NCBI GenBank assembly: GCA_029953675.1
Contig: JAMWBK010000013.1
Location: 1,042,936-1,106,935, forward strand
DNA: 64,000 nt
Origin: Rhodosorus marinus
Taxonomy: Eukaryota > Rhodophyta > Stylonematophyceae > Stylonematales > Stylonemataceae
Direction of reading: 5' to 3'
The position numbers and the translations under genes are program-made. Below, in pieces: positions 1-12,268 of the stretch. The notes beneath the pieces were generated by a model. It was given only the letters and a program-made list of their open reading frames with translations. It was not told the origin of the DNA and ran no database searches. How positions within the stretch are numbered: the first letter of the stretch is position 1; each line of letters begins with the position of its first letter.

Positions 1-582
1 TAGTTTCAATGAGGCGCACGGCTATGCCCATGCCCTCACCCGCTGCCAAGTCGGCCATATTGCGTCTCCCAGCACAGAAGTTTTCTCACCTCAGCTCCAC
101 AGGCAAGAGGAACATGACCGCGAATGATGTGTCACGCAATAGAAAGGTTGAAACCACCAGTTCGCTTCACCCAACTCTTCAACGACCTCTTCAACAGCCC
201 ACTGCTCCAACCCCAACTTGCCACAACCTCACCTCCCTCCTCCGCCCCTCCCCCACCCAACAGCTGCAGAATCACCCCTCCCTCAATCCCCCCTCTTTAA
301 AAACTAGACTACAATCAACCTCCCTCCATTACCAGAAGACCTTCCGCAAATCGAAACTAGCTCGTCCTCCCTACCCATCAATGACAAACACACAACATGC
401 CCCGAGATTTCTTGCCCAGACCCCATCTCATCCCCCCCCCCTCCGGATGGTCAATAACGTGATGTTTAGAGCAGAAATATATCGGCAGGAAAAGGGCCCT
501 CTATAATTACATTTATGGTCAGTACTTCCGAGCACCTTTTTGGGAGACGCACACTGGCTCCGGCTATAGCTAAGACCCCATA
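1..582. other. No gene recognised; S/P/T-rich open frame
   Basis: An open plus-strand frame runs from position 9 to 506, but its product is a low-complexity Ser/Pro/Thr/Gln-rich stretch with no recognisable domain, driven by C-rich DNA. No splice-supported continuation or family match was seen. It could be the edge of a gene that starts outside the window. Confidence 0.4.
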
Positions 583-701
583 GTTTCCTGCTGTGGCGCA
601 TGAATGCCGCTTTGATGTTGGAGGCGCGAGTACTTCGCCGCGCTTAGTCTTTTTTTCCCCTCGGGGTTTTTTTTTCAGCCTCCGATTAAACCATTCGTTC
701 G
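583..701 (+). mobile_element. 3' end fragment of family 3 non-LTR retroelement
   Basis: About 119 bp closely match the 3' end of the family 3 elements at 47470-47605 (plus) and 58643-58760 (minus). The fragment holds the last codons of the endonuclease region, a T-rich 3' UTR and the terminal AACCATTCGTTCG-type tail. Everything upstream is missing, as expected of a severely 5'-truncated insertion. It lies far from the retroelement-dense right half. Confidence 0.75.
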
Positions 702-1111
702 ATTGCCTCACCGTAGCGACTTTGCTCCATGTGGAAAACAGTCTCCAGTTGAACAGCATTACCCGAATACCGGTAGTACTGGAAACGAACTCAGTTTCGA
801 GGTTTTGCTCGTACGTGCTTTTCGAAATTCGAGAAGGGCGACGCTGTAAGGCCTGGCTAACTGTGGAGTTCCACCCAATCATGTCCTGCGAGGTGATGAG
901 GGTTTACGACCCGAAGGCGGTCGCGACTCAAAAATAGCGCCCAGAAGTATTGACCATACGCGTATCCGCATAGTGCCAGCCAGCACTGGCATTTTCTCAG
1001 CAATTGTAGAATAAATTTCTGTTGTAGAGCTAGCAAGTTCATGGTTTGCTCTAGATTTATTGGGAAGTTAACAACGCCGAGTTGGGTTTCCTACGAGAGG
1101 GAAAGGAGAGC

Positions 1112-1153
1112 GCTAGCAGTCACAAGTCTGTGGAGCAACTTGTGACTGCTAGC
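1112..1153. repeat. Perfect inverted repeat (hairpin), 16-nt arms
   Basis: The 16-nt arms at 1112-1127 and 1138-1153 are perfect reverse complements around a 10-nt loop. No T-run follows and no gene boundary is next to it, so its role is unknown. Confidence 0.8.
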
Positions 1154-1442
1154 CACTCAATGAGCAAGAACTACCCCGTGCTGACTGGCACTCGCACGCC
1201 CACTAAGTGTTTGGTCTGTTTAGATCGTGGACGAGTTGTAACCTAAGGTCCCAAACTAGCTCAAATGTAGTAGTGATTAGGGAGATCACGTAAAAACGAA
1301 AGGGATCCTTGTTGGAGCATCTGAGCCAGAACCTACCAGGGACGTTGGCCGGAAAGCACCTCATGTGGGAAATTTCTCAACAGTGTTTTTGCCGTGAAAA
1401 AACGGTAATGTCGATACTAAATCGGTAATTGCGTTAAAAATC

Positions 1443-1845
1443 AGCTCTGCGCCAACATATCTGTAGGGGAATCGTGCGCCACCATATGTGCAGAGGAATC
1501 GTGCGCCACCATATGTGTAGAGGAATCGTGCACCAACCTATCTGGAGGGAAATCGTGCACCAACCTATCTGGAGGGGAATCGTGCACCGACGTATCTGTA
1601 GGGGAATCGTGCACCAACATATCTGTAGGGGAATTGTGCACCAACATATCTGTAGAGGAATCGTGCACCAACATATCTGTAGGGGAATCGTGCACCAACA
1701 TATCTGTATGAATCATACGCCAACTTCTCTGTAGAGAATCATGCGCCAACTTCTCTGTAGGGAATCATACGCCAGCTTTTCTGAAGGGAATCATGCGCCA
1801 GCTTTTCTGAAGGGAATCATGCGCCAACACTTCTGTAGGGAAGAG
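1443..1845. repeat. Minisatellite, 27-bp then 26-bp units
   Basis: About ten units of 27 bp (core CAACATATCTGTAGGGGAAT) are followed by about five related 26-bp units (core CGCCAACTTCTCTGTAGGGA). Because 27 is divisible by three, the first block is open on both strands and would encode nine-residue repeats; the switch to 26 bp breaks this. I regard it as non-coding. It lies just beyond the 3' end of the P5A ATPase gene. Confidence 0.85.
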
Positions 1846-2002
1846 GGCGATGAAGGGTCAGACCGACATGAGTCTTGTATTGACACCCCTCTCTGTCGTC
1901 GACAAGATCTGTACTGTCACCGACTACATTCTTTTTTTTTTACAAAAATTGTATCTCAACATCACAAGTCACGCAGTGTTTCTCATCTCCGCTTCGAAGG
2001 CG

Positions 2003-5000
2003 TCAAAGGGTCTTCGCTTTGACGCGGAAGATATAAGCGAACAAACGGTCTACCGCAAACGACGCGACGGCATCGATTAAGATCCACTTAACCGTCTCGT
2101 AACGAAGCCAAGCGGCGGGCATCTTTACCAGCTCCGCAAAGGCGTTCAGCTCAGGGACGATCTCGAGGGCGAGCAGGAGCACCACGCAGAAGTTGACTAT
2201 GAGAGAATCTCTTAGCATCTTATTGTCCTGAAGGCCCTGCATGAATGGATATCCTTTGTAGTTGACCGCGAAAACGACAACTTGCTGAGCGGTCGATATG
2301 AGGAACACGATGGTATTTAGCACGTTTGGTTGAAAAGCGCCGTTGACATCTGGATCAAAGTCCATTGGCAAGTACTGTTTGGCAACCGAAACACACATCG
2401 CCAAGCACACCAGGTGAACGGCAAACTGCGCTATCAAAGACAGGAAAAGTGATGGATGGAAGACGGTTGTCGCCGGTCTCTGAGAGGAGAGCTTTTCCAG
2501 AGGCTGCTCATCGATACAAAAAGGGTCGGAATCGTGCTCTCAGTTGTCCGCGAGCCGGGCACGAAGATGGGTTTGCAAGAGCCAACTTACCTTTGCCCTG
2601 GTAATCAGGAAGAATGCACCAGCGATGGCAAGTCCAGAGATTGTCATTTGACGGTCGCCAAACTTGACGCCGTCAATGTACAAAACGGATAGACCATAAG
2701 CCGAGGTTAGGCAATCCAGTGCAAGAATTTGGTACATTTGCAACGTCGTGGCGAGAGTGCATCGGCCCTGAGGGTGAATGGGGTCCCAAGCAAGAATACC
2801 AGTAAGCCTCCCTTCCCGTGGGATAGAGAAGCAAAGTTTCACGTTGGAATGACAGTTAGTCCGTTACCTGTCGAATAATCACCGCGCAAGATTCGATGCT
2901 CATCTTCTTTGAGGTGAACGGTGACGCAATGGAAGCATCGCCCAGTTTCACCAGCTTTGGACCGTCCTCACCCATCATCTCGTCCAACTCCTTGAGCTGG
3001 GCCTCGAGCCTCTTCTTTAGTTCGCGTTGACGGCGCTCTTCAGGAGTAAGGTGGCTTAGATCTTCCTCCGGCTCTGGCGGAGGCGCACGTGCCTTTTTCG
3101 GGTTAAGCACTCCGCCGTTGGCACTCGAGGTCGACTCTGCCTTCTTCGTCTGTGACCCTGCGGCTGCCTTCTTCTTCGTCATGGGCTTTTCACTTGTTCT
3201 GGTTTTCGTCTTGCGCACTATTTGAGCAGTATTCTCAGGGCGCTGCAACTGCGGGCGCTGTTGGTTCGTCCCCTGTGTATGTGGGGCGCCCGGCTGTGCG
3301 ACGAATGAAAGAAGGGCAACGCCAACATGCGACTGTTTTAGGGCTCCGACATCGTTTGTCCCATCTCCGCACATCAACGTCGTAAAGCCTAGCAAAAGAC
3401 CATCAAGGTCAGCCACAACGAACACCTGCCATAAGAACACGACCGCATCAAAGTCGGCTTCTGAGACAAACCTTGATCCTTCAACTGTGTCAACACTCGT
3501 TCTTTGTTTTCAGGGGTCATACGAGCAAAGACCGTTGCATGAAGCACAAGCGCGTTGCGGGCTTTCTCTGACAAGCTAGTTCCGTCGAACACAAACCCAG
3601 GCACTGCAAGATCATATGTCTGAGACAGATCTCGCACCTTGGTAGAGGAGCAATGCAGAGGAATCAGACACTTGCTTACCCATCTTCGTTCCTGCTGTCC
3701 GTCGTCCTTACCTCAGCTAGATTGAAGAGCGAATGCCGATCCCCTGTGCGCGCGGATGACCATTGCAGTTCTTCCTTCTCCTTCTCTAGAATGAGCGTGC
3801 GCTTCCCAACCATGGAAACCTAAAAAAAACGCATCCTCCTTGATAAGAGAAAGATGCCATGGAGACCGAGCAAACTTTTCTAATACGGCTACCTCCTTAG
3901 CTACGTGGACAGCAGTTAAAACTGCATCTCCAGTAATCATGACCACCTTGTGGCTTGATCTGCGCAAGTTCTTCACCACTTTCTTCGAGTCTCCTCTCAT
4001 GGGACACTCAAACGCAACGAACCCAGCAAACACGAGATCTGTTTGTCGGGCGCGAATACGATCAGATCTCACGAGAAGCAACAGCTTGGTCCACAAAAAT
4101 GCTCGTACCTCGTTCAAGCTCCGCTCTTGTCGTCGCCTTCAGCTCAGATGGCGTCTTCGCGGGATCGAGATCTTTGTACGCGAGCGCCAAAACCCTAAGG
4201 CCTTGTCGAGCCAGGCTTAGCGCCGTAGCATCGTACAGGGGGGGCTTCGGCCCGGCTAGTAACTTTCCAACGGCCTCAGGCGACCCCTTCACAAGCCCTC
4301 GAGGTTTGAATGTCGTGCCGCCTTCTTGTACCTGCAATAAAAATTCAAGACATACTGGTCAGTATCCAAGTGCGCCATCGGCTTCCCAAGCAACAGGCTC
4401 ATGGTGAAGGTGTACCTCAACAATTGTGCTCATCCTCTGAAGACTGGAGAGAAAGCGAAACCTGTTGAGAATCTTCAATCCATTGCCCGAGCTTCCTTTC
4501 CTCGGAAAAGCAGCCTCAGATCTCGAGTAACCCCATTCCACTCCTACAAGCGCGGCAAGCTCAAGCGGGTCACCCACCAGCTCGTCATCCACAAAGACCA
4601 GCGAATGGCACCCGGCGAGCACACACGCTGCGCTGAAGCTAGCCTCGGTAGGCTTTACCAGCGTGTACTCTTAACGTCGTATAAACCTTTGATTAGATCG
4701 ATTCTCTCATAAAAGACAGATGTTTTGGCAACCCTTAACCTTACCATCAGCAGCTGCTGGGTCTTCGTCTCCGGGAGGGAGAGCCACTCCCGCAGCCTAG
4801 TCGATCACGAAAGGGGGTTCACACAGGCCGGCTAACGGTCAGCGAGCTAAAGATGATCTGCACCTTGAGCGAGGGAGCGGACGCAGACAAACCTTTATGT
4901 TGTCAGTCGTCAGGGTGCCAGTCTTGTCAAAGCAACAGACGTCCACCTTTCCCGCAAACGGAATTCTGAAAGGCTCTGTACAGAAAACCAGCTCCTGCGC

Positions 5001-6964
5001 CAACGCAAGCAGCGAGGAGTTGACCGCCAGAGCCAATTGCATTGGCAGTTGGGGCGGGATGACTGACGTAATGATCAGAATGCAGTGCAAAAGCAGCTTG
5101 TACTGGTCGCGGTCCTCGTCCTGCGGATTGTGAAGGCCATAAAGTAAGCTGAAAGCGGGTCCTGTAACCAGTTGTCCTTCGACCCGTCGCTCACCTCCAT
5201 TCCCTTGACTAGAACGTATCCGGATGCCACCACGGCGAAGACGAGCAGGAACAGAATAAAGAATGCTGCCTCCCACGAATCCGCAGATACCTATTTTTTT
5301 GGAGATACGGTCATCGCTGAGTAAGTTCGTTGGCTTTGAAATAAGCATACATTTCCGCAGACGACACTCGATGACATTACCTTCTCCGTGGATGCGAGGA
5401 TAGTCCTCAACAAGACGCCTTGTGAAGAAGAGTACCCTGTTCGAAGAACAAAGCAGACGCAGCCGTTATCTGGAGCTTTCGATGTCGGAGTTGCGTCTGA
5501 AATGGTCGCGGAAGTGTGCGTCAGTATCCGAGTTCCTCCAAAAAGAACGTGTGCTTTGTCCTCGGAGTTGAGCCGAAGTTCGCGATCAGCGTCCTAGACC
5601 ACCAAAACATTTCACATGCCTCGTCAGCCATCGAACACTCCTAGGAGCTTAGCAAAGCGTTCCAACTCACTCTGTCAGGCAGGGGAGCAATGCCTTCTTT
5701 CATGAGCGGTACAGATTCGCCCGTTAGCATGGCCTCATTGACAACCGCTCCTCCGCTCAGAATCAGACAATCACATGGTACGACCATCTACATGCCAAGG
5801 GGAACAACGGTCGAGTACTTCAGCACAGCTTCATTGGGAACAGAGAGGATTCCAAGTGATACACGTACATCTGGTGTCGACCCTCTGGTAAGCGAGATGA
5901 TGTCTCCGGGAAGCAGCTCGAGGGAGTTGATGGATACCCACTTCTTATTACGGTAAGAGCTGATCTTTGATGGTCTGTTCCTCATTCCTGAATGCATTTA
6001 GAGAATAAACTTTCCTGTTTAAGCCATCGTGACTCAGGAGAGAGTCTCATTGTCATCTTCGAGCACCTCGTAGCTCAGTCAAACTCCGAAGACGGCCCTT
6101 CACAACTGTTGCTTCGAAAATCAGCATCATGACAAGAGTCATCGCAAAATACTGCCAGTAGGCGTCAAGAACCCAGAGAAGGATGCAGAACACCTGAGGA
6201 ACAGGACGGATAGTCAGCAGAAGGTCTTATATGGTCATCTATGGATGGATTGTTTGGCTCACCTGAAAGACAAAAAATGGAGATAGAAGCTGCTCCTGGT
6301 ACAAATCCCAGAACCTTGGCAGAGGAATCTCGATTCTGTTCGTTCCGAAGCGGCTCATGACACGGAATTTGGACTCTTCATCTAGTCCTCCGGTTTTTCG
6401 AGCGTACTCAACGTAGTGCTTAAGAGGAAGGCTATCTGGCGGAAGCAGCTGTATTCGGAGAAGACGGGGCAGTATCGAATACTGAGTTTTGGTGTGTTTT
6501 TCGTATGAGAATTAGGCAGAAATCACCTGTTCAAAACAGCCTGTTTCTCGATTGTATTCATAGGTCAACATCTGGAAGCTAAAATGTATTCTCCCGTTAT
6601 CGATCTGTAGGGTTGTAAAGTCCGCCTTTCCGCGATGCGGGAGTGGGATGGCTCGAACCCTAATCTTTCCCTCGCTGATATCAGCTTCATCTTTTTCTCC
6701 AATGGATTTTAACGTCCCATGCCCAACCGCAACCCGCACCGAAAGGGACCAGTACTGCATCAAGAACACCAGGAGGTGCAAAACGACCAACACCACAGCT
6801 ACGAAGATCTCAAAAAGCCGAGGAATCTCATTCGTAGAGCAGGTCACCGCCCAGCCCAGGTAAAGAGCGACAAAGGGAAGGAAATCAAGCCTAGCTACCA
6901 GGGTCACCGGACGATGCAGGGATAACCCAGCTAGTGCTTCACCTTTCCACTCTGGAAACCCCAT
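2003..6964 (-). CDS. P5A-type ATPase (Spf1/ATP13A1 family), 17 exons
   Basis: ER-membrane P-type ATPase; known family members extract mis-inserted transmembrane helices. Exons: 6964-6527, 6448-6263, 6193-6067, 5987-5869, 5787-5671, 5593-5381, 5290-5195, 5120-4893, 4796-4745, 4669-4416, 4331-4109, 4038-3893, 3819-3712, 3637-3472, 3388-2868, 2767-2591, 2503-2003. Every junction is GT-AG, and the total (3672 nt) gives 1223 residues, close to the family length. Visible motifs: an N-terminal membrane region (about 20-90), VPCD then TGES (about 312), DKTGT with the phosphorylated Asp (about 497), MITGDA (about 720), [13 protein letters not shown] (about 831-843), a Lys-rich linker, and GVKFGD in the C-terminal membrane region. 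The membrane signature usually written PPELPME reads PPQLPMQ. The ATG at 6964 begins a complete N-domain; an upstream exon cannot be excluded. Confidence 0.95.
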
Positions 6965-8440
6965 GCCCGCCTCAGCTCAACCTTTTCAAATCACTCACGT
7001 CTCAGTTTCAAACATTATTGAAGAGCAAATACAGAGGACCAAAGCTCTTTCAGCGTTTTCCTTAATACTCAATTGACCCGATTTCACTTTGGGGGCTCAA
7101 CTCGTCCTCTCCAATTGCTCCCAAGCACCGTCGATGGTCAACATGGGGAAAAATATGGATGCGAACTGTTTACCTCGAACGGGAAAACGCTCAGAGTTTC
7201 AATCCTTTCATGTGATACGTGTATCGGTCGCCAAGGACTTGAGCAAGTAGACGCCGATTGGGTCAGCATGGGTACGATACCGATCGAGAGGAGAGATCAG
7301 GAACCAGGTGGGTCAAGTGTCGTGTCGTTTGGTGAAACCGCCTCCGGCGATATATTTCAAGCGCTTGATCGAATCTGAACCAGATAATTAACGAAAAAAA
7401 CTCTAAGCAAGCCGAAGATAGGAAACAATTCGAGAAAGTGAAAGTATCAGATCCGCACCATTGCCGGCACACTCAACAGAGGGGCCGAGGGCGGACACTG
7501 TCATCCTTCCGGTCTGCAGCTCTTTCGCAGTACCCGATGGATCCAATTCAATCCATGAGTAAAGCTGTCAGACTCCTCCGCAACTACCAGTCTTGTCCAA
7601 AGGCTGGCGAAGAGACTGAACACTTCAGGCCCCGTTGTTGATTGAAATAGCGACTGAACTACGTTAAGTTGACTGTTTCAGCTTCACATCGAAACAGCGA
7701 CCTGGACAACATCTAAACGATAAATAAGGCGATAGATGCTTAGTGAACTAATCGACTCGATATAAAAAAACAAAGGCTATGTCAAATATATATCTAATAA
7801 ACATAGTTATTATCCGATAGAGACGATAATAAAGAAAGTATTTAATAGATTTCATGGCCCTCTCGTGGGAAACACAACAAAGACTAATTTAAGCGATAGT
7901 AAAATACTTCTACGGCGCAATCAAATAGAGGTAAACGTATAAGGAAGGAACGCAGTGACAGTCTGTCTCTAAATGAAGAAAGTTTTAGAAGCCGTACTGT
8001 TTAGATTTAGAATATGCTTTGGCATCTACTCAGCCCGAGAAAAGGCTAGAAAAATATTGTAGATACGACTTCTATCTGCTTTAGGAGGAGAGCAGATAGG
8101 ACACAACAAGGTTAAGTGGGGAATAGATTTAACCGTTGTCGTCTAGAGCTAGACTAACTAAAGGAATGAGGTTTATTCCTTTGAGAAAAGAAAGTGTGCG
8201 GGTATTGGACATAGGGTCTAATAATAATACTTCTGAAACAAGATTGAAACGATAAGGATATAGTGTATACAGAAATATATCTTGGGAAAAACTAGTTTTT
8301 ATATTTTTACTATTTTTATGTATTCGTAAATAAATAATTAAGTAGTTATAATATGTTCATTAAATTAGTTTTATATGATACTAATAAACATGCATATAGA
8401 CGTAATGTATTTGAAGTCGTAAGCGTATTATTATAGAGGA
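6965..8440. other. Intergenic; AT-rich between 7.7 and 8.44 kb
   Basis: This covers the likely promoter side of the P5A ATPase gene and then a strongly AT-rich block (about 7700-8440). A 101-residue open frame at 7073-7378 has no recognisable domain and was not called. I see no RNA gene or clear repeat here. Confidence 0.5.
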
Positions 8441-8444
8441 AACT

Positions 8445-8900
8445 ACGGCGGATTTTGGCGATGAAGATATCCGCGATTGGAGAGTTGGGGCTGATTCTTG
8501 TTGATGGTGCGTCCTAGTGCGTATGTTTGACATTGCTGTTCCGAATCCACAGGCTAGCTTTCATATTCCTGCTGCGTGGGAGCTCCGTAGGATGGGAGCT
8601 GCCTCTAGCAATGCACATAGTCAAAATGAAGCAAAGCACGGGCGGGCCAAGTCTACCCGAAGGAACTCTAGCTACTTCTTTGCCTCCATCGCCTTGAACC
8701 TTTGCACCTTGCTTTCTGAGTATTTCCGTTTCCTGGACTCTTCTGGCTGTCGTTGGATCCGTGAAATTTCCCGTGAGCGTCCAGATCAGGTCGGCTCTTC
8801 TCTCTGTGTAGTCGTCTGAGTTTCGTCTCGTAGCTCACGAACGCTGTCCGTCTTGGTGCTGGAGGGGGGCGATTTGCGCATCTTAGTAGTCTTCCTTGCG
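8445..8900 (+). pseudogene. Degenerate family 3 retroelement endonuclease fragment
   Basis: Translation around 8520-8800 shows an IAVPNPQAS motif, then RFLDSSGCRWIREISRERPD. These match the RLE C-terminal part of the family 3 elements at 38860-39410 and 58643-59060 (VDLAVPNPQAS; FMDSVGSRWLRELFRERPD). Substitutions and frame breaks are many, so this is an old copy. Confidence 0.7.
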
Positions 8901-9033
8901 GCTCATTCAGTTGGGGGAGCTCGGTAGGGAAGAGGGCTAGGAGAGGGACAGTTGCTGTTTTTTCTGGCATTAGTGATTCTTTGGAGAAGGTGTCTTGGTG
9001 AGAGAGTCTTGTATTCTAAGAGGAACAGAAAGC

Positions 9034-9811
9034 ATGTTGAGTGTATGGGCTAGACAGGGTGGGGTGATTGGAAGTCGGCTTCGATGGGTATCGTTGGTAG
9101 ACGGGAGGAGGTTTTCGAGCGGTCAGGTTGATAAGGAGGAAGAATCGGATCCAGACTTCCAACCGCAGGTGAAAAAGTCGGCGAGTGATCAGGATGATGT
9201 ATCTAAAGAGATTGATAAGGTGAGGCTTTCTTCCTGAGCCTCAAGCAGCACTGTGCTTTCCCCAAATGAAAGGGAATGGTATTGAAATTCGCATATTAAT
9301 GAAATCATTGCCTTTTGGTTTGACTAGATCGTGAAGGAAACCCCAGTTGTGCTCTTCATGAAAGGTCTTCCGTCCGCTCCGCAGTGTGGATTTAGCTACA
9401 AAACCGTGCAAATCTTAAACACCCTCGGTAAGAATGGACAACGCATTGGCCTTGGCGGTTCACACGACTCTCCAGAAGAACTCAGCGCCCACTCGCCTCC
9501 CGAATTCACTAGGCTCCGAGTACCGAGCTTTCAATGTACTGTCCTCAAACGAACTTCGAGAAGGTATCAAGAAATATAGGTACGAATTCGAAAAGGTCGC
9601 AAGTTTCGTTAATGTCCTCTTTGAAGGATGCTTCCTAAAACGCATACGATCCTCTTTCTCCAGTCAATGGCCGACAATTCCACAGCTCTTCGTGAAAGGC
9701 GAGTTCATTGGCGGCTGCGACATTGTCGAAGGAATGAACTCGAGTGGAGACTTGAAGAAACTTCTCGACTCTGCGGTCCCTCCCAGTAAAGATGCTGAGC
9801 AAAAAAAATAG
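9034..9811 (+). CDS. Mitochondrial monothiol glutaredoxin (Grx5-like)
   Basis: Monothiol glutaredoxins of this class carry [2Fe-2S] clusters for mitochondrial Fe-S protein biogenesis. Exons 9034-9219, 9328-9427, 9513-9579 and 9664-9811 join with GT-AG introns into 166 codons. The first 30 residues are rich in Arg and hydroxylated residues, with an RRFSS site, fitting a mitochondrial presequence. The core has FMKG, the active-site [14 protein letters not shown] and GGCDI, the family's glutathione and cluster-binding landmarks. The ATG at 9034 is chosen because in-frame codons further upstream offer only TTG or GTG. The C-terminus ends in a short charged tail. Confidence 0.93.
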
Positions 9812-10824
9812 GTAATATATATGCTCTTCCAGAGCAGGTGTTTGAGGATGCGCCTCGGCCAAGCGACGGGAGGCAGCTGGGACGACCACGTAGAGGAAGT
9901 TGAAGTCAAATTCAGTGATATTCTTGCATAGTAAACCACGCCTGAACAAAGCAGCCATCACTCCTATGCTCTGAGAAGGAGCGGACCGAATGCCGGACTA
10001 GGTAACAAAGGCGAAATCCTGGACGCTCTCATTTCTTCAAGAAACTATCTCAGGGTAGTTGGGAGCCCGAGTGAAACAAATTGGTTGCTCAATGTCTTAT
10101 AACCAACAGCTTCAGCAGCATGATAACCATCAGCTGTTACCGAATACGTATACCAAGGAATGAAGTTGGAGATTGTTTAAGCAGTACGGAGCACGGAGAG
10201 GTTGTTCGTGGCATCAAGTCTATGGTCTTGGAGGCTCCTCCAAATCTAAAACGTGCCAGGAGCAAGAGGTACCGACATAAGGTCGATTGAAAAAGTTGGC
10301 GAACATGCATGCGTAGCGGAACGTTTATTTGTGACATAAGTTTAGAGGTCTTCCAGTATGAAAATTCTAACGTGAGGCTTGCATTGTTATGGACATACTA
10401 CTGACAGGTCAGCAGGTGCTGCGAGAGTTCTCAGGACGTCTTGAAAGCTTTTTTGAAAATGGGTACCATGCTCGTGATGTTCTCAATAGTATTCGGGAAG
10501 CAAAACTTGTTCTATGTTTCCTCCATGATGCTTAGCTGTCGTGAGTGAATATTTGGATGCGTTCAAGCAGCCCGCTGGGTCAGCCTGAATGAATGTGTTT
10601 ACTTGGAGTCAGGACCCGTCCATTCCAAGAGAGAATTCCAAATGCTTGCTTGGAACAAAATAGGTTTGTCATAAATCGTCCCATAAATCGATGACGATTA
10701 GTTATTGAATAAATGTAGACAATTGAAAGGTGGTTGATATTAATTATTCTAAAAAACCCTGTCTGATTCCAGTCCGATAAACCCTTTTCGAAAACAAAGC
10801 CAAAGTCAATCAACGTTTTGTAAT

Positions 10825-10935
10825 AATCAATCATCTCTGCGGAGTATTGAATCATGATAATGCGAGAGCCTCCCAGAAGAGTTCTAACAGATTACTTCTC
10901 GTTATGACAAGCTGCCACTCTGATATATTGAATTA
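10825..10935. repeat. Dispersed repeat copy 1
   Basis: Shares an ordered series of words with 13895-13985: AATAATCAATCATCTC, then TTGAATCATGAT, then ATTACTTCT, then TATGA followed by AAGCT. This copy has a 28-bp insertion relative to the other. It is probably a remnant of an unidentified transposable element. Confidence 0.55.
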
Positions 10936-11582
10936 ATTAACGAACAGACAGGCTGTCATAAAAAACACATTCTCAGGGTTTTGTTTCAGATTGATGATGA
11001 TTTCAGATTCTACTAAAGGAAGAGGGGAGCGACCATGGAATCAATGGCGAACCAAGTTCTAGGAAGGGTCCTCTTCAATTCTGTTTTATTTCTGGTGTGT
11101 TCGTCTGACCTGAACTGTCCCAATCGCAAAAGATTACGCTGATAGGAGCGACCACTAGAGATTTATCCTTATTCGATGGCAAGAGAGTAGGCGCTGGTAC
11201 GAGAAGACGGAAGTCTGGTGCTGTGGATGTAGGAATTCTTCCACAGCACCAGAAGCAAAACGAAACCCTCAGCATGTGAGGGGCAAACAAGGCGACCGAC
11301 CAAGGCGGAATCAGCAGCACTGAATCTCCCTAGTATAACCCCGCCGTCCGAATGCATGGCTCAATTTCCTTTGCAGTTTAGTCCATATTTTCACCAACTC
11401 TCCTAACAAGATAGGTGACCCCAGCTCCTCTGTCTGGTAACTTCAACTATTCCTTACGCTATGGCTCCCTGGACTTTACGCCCTATAATTGAACAAGCGC
11501 AGACGCAAGCGGACCCCTTGTCCCAAAGAAGAAGATGATTGAAATCCTATCAATAGCGGTCATTGATTGAAAAATATTAGAC

Positions 11583-11790
11583 GCCAGTAGGGCGCTATCG
11601 GACCGATATCATACAAACCTTTGTTTTTATTTCTTGTTCAACCCTGCGCACCATATATCGGACAGGAGCTTGAAGCAAATTTGGCTAATAATAACGTAAT
11701 GCACGTCCGATAGACGTTTTATATCAGACGATATCGGACTTTCTTCTTTTCTTATCGGACACATCGGACAACCCTACCATACATATAAAT
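11583..11790 (+). repeat. TATCGGA-rich repeat, copy 1
   Basis: Contains five or more TATCGGA/ATCGGAC words, the word CGATAGACGTTTTAT, and a closing GGACAACCCTA followed by an AT-rich TATA-like stretch. The same order recurs at 15170-15305. Both copies lie about 480-510 bp upstream of a start codon (12269 and 15812). Confidence 0.55.
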
Positions 11791-12268
11791 GCGCCCTGTT
11801 CGGCAAATGACTTGTTGCCAGTCAATCAAAATTGGTAGATGGGAATCGTATTTTGCGGGTATTTGCGCGAGGAGTTGGGATTGCTGTGAGAGTTCACGAG
11901 AGCGGAAAAGGCATGGCGCAATTACTACCCCCGTTGGGAGGGGGTGATTTTTTTTCGAGTAAGACTAGAAAGGAGGGGGTTTTATGATAAGTTTGCGGGT
12001 GAGGGTGGCAGCGCTTGAATGGGGAGAGAGTTGCGGGTGTTGGACATGAGGTAAAGGAGGGGAATGTGGTGTGAAGGTGGCGCAGAGGGTTTGGAGAGGA
12101 GGGTGTTGTTGTTGGGTGATAAGGCGGCTCTGTTTTTTAGCAGCTGTATCCTCAACAGGATTAGGGAATTTCTTGTCCTCCGAAGTTGTTTTTGGAGGGT
12201 GAGTTTTTTTTTTCTCGTCTGAGTGTTCTTGCGCCGGCGCGTTGCGGGGTCGTTTCTTTGGTGCAATA

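Larger units (their letters stand above)
9812..12268. other. Intergenic region with dispersed repeats
   Basis: No gene is recognisable. It contains one copy of a dispersed repeat (about 10825-10935) and a TATCGGA-rich block (11583-11790), both annotated separately. Open frames here are short and lack domain similarity. Confidence 0.5.

Noticed and set aside
9-506. 165-residue open frame at the left edge
   Set aside because: Low-complexity composition from C-rich DNA, no domain and no splice context.
1443-1845. Protein-coding repeats or a CRISPR-like array
   Set aside because: Open frames arise because the 27-bp unit is a multiple of three, on both strands at once; there are no unique spacers, so it is a minisatellite.
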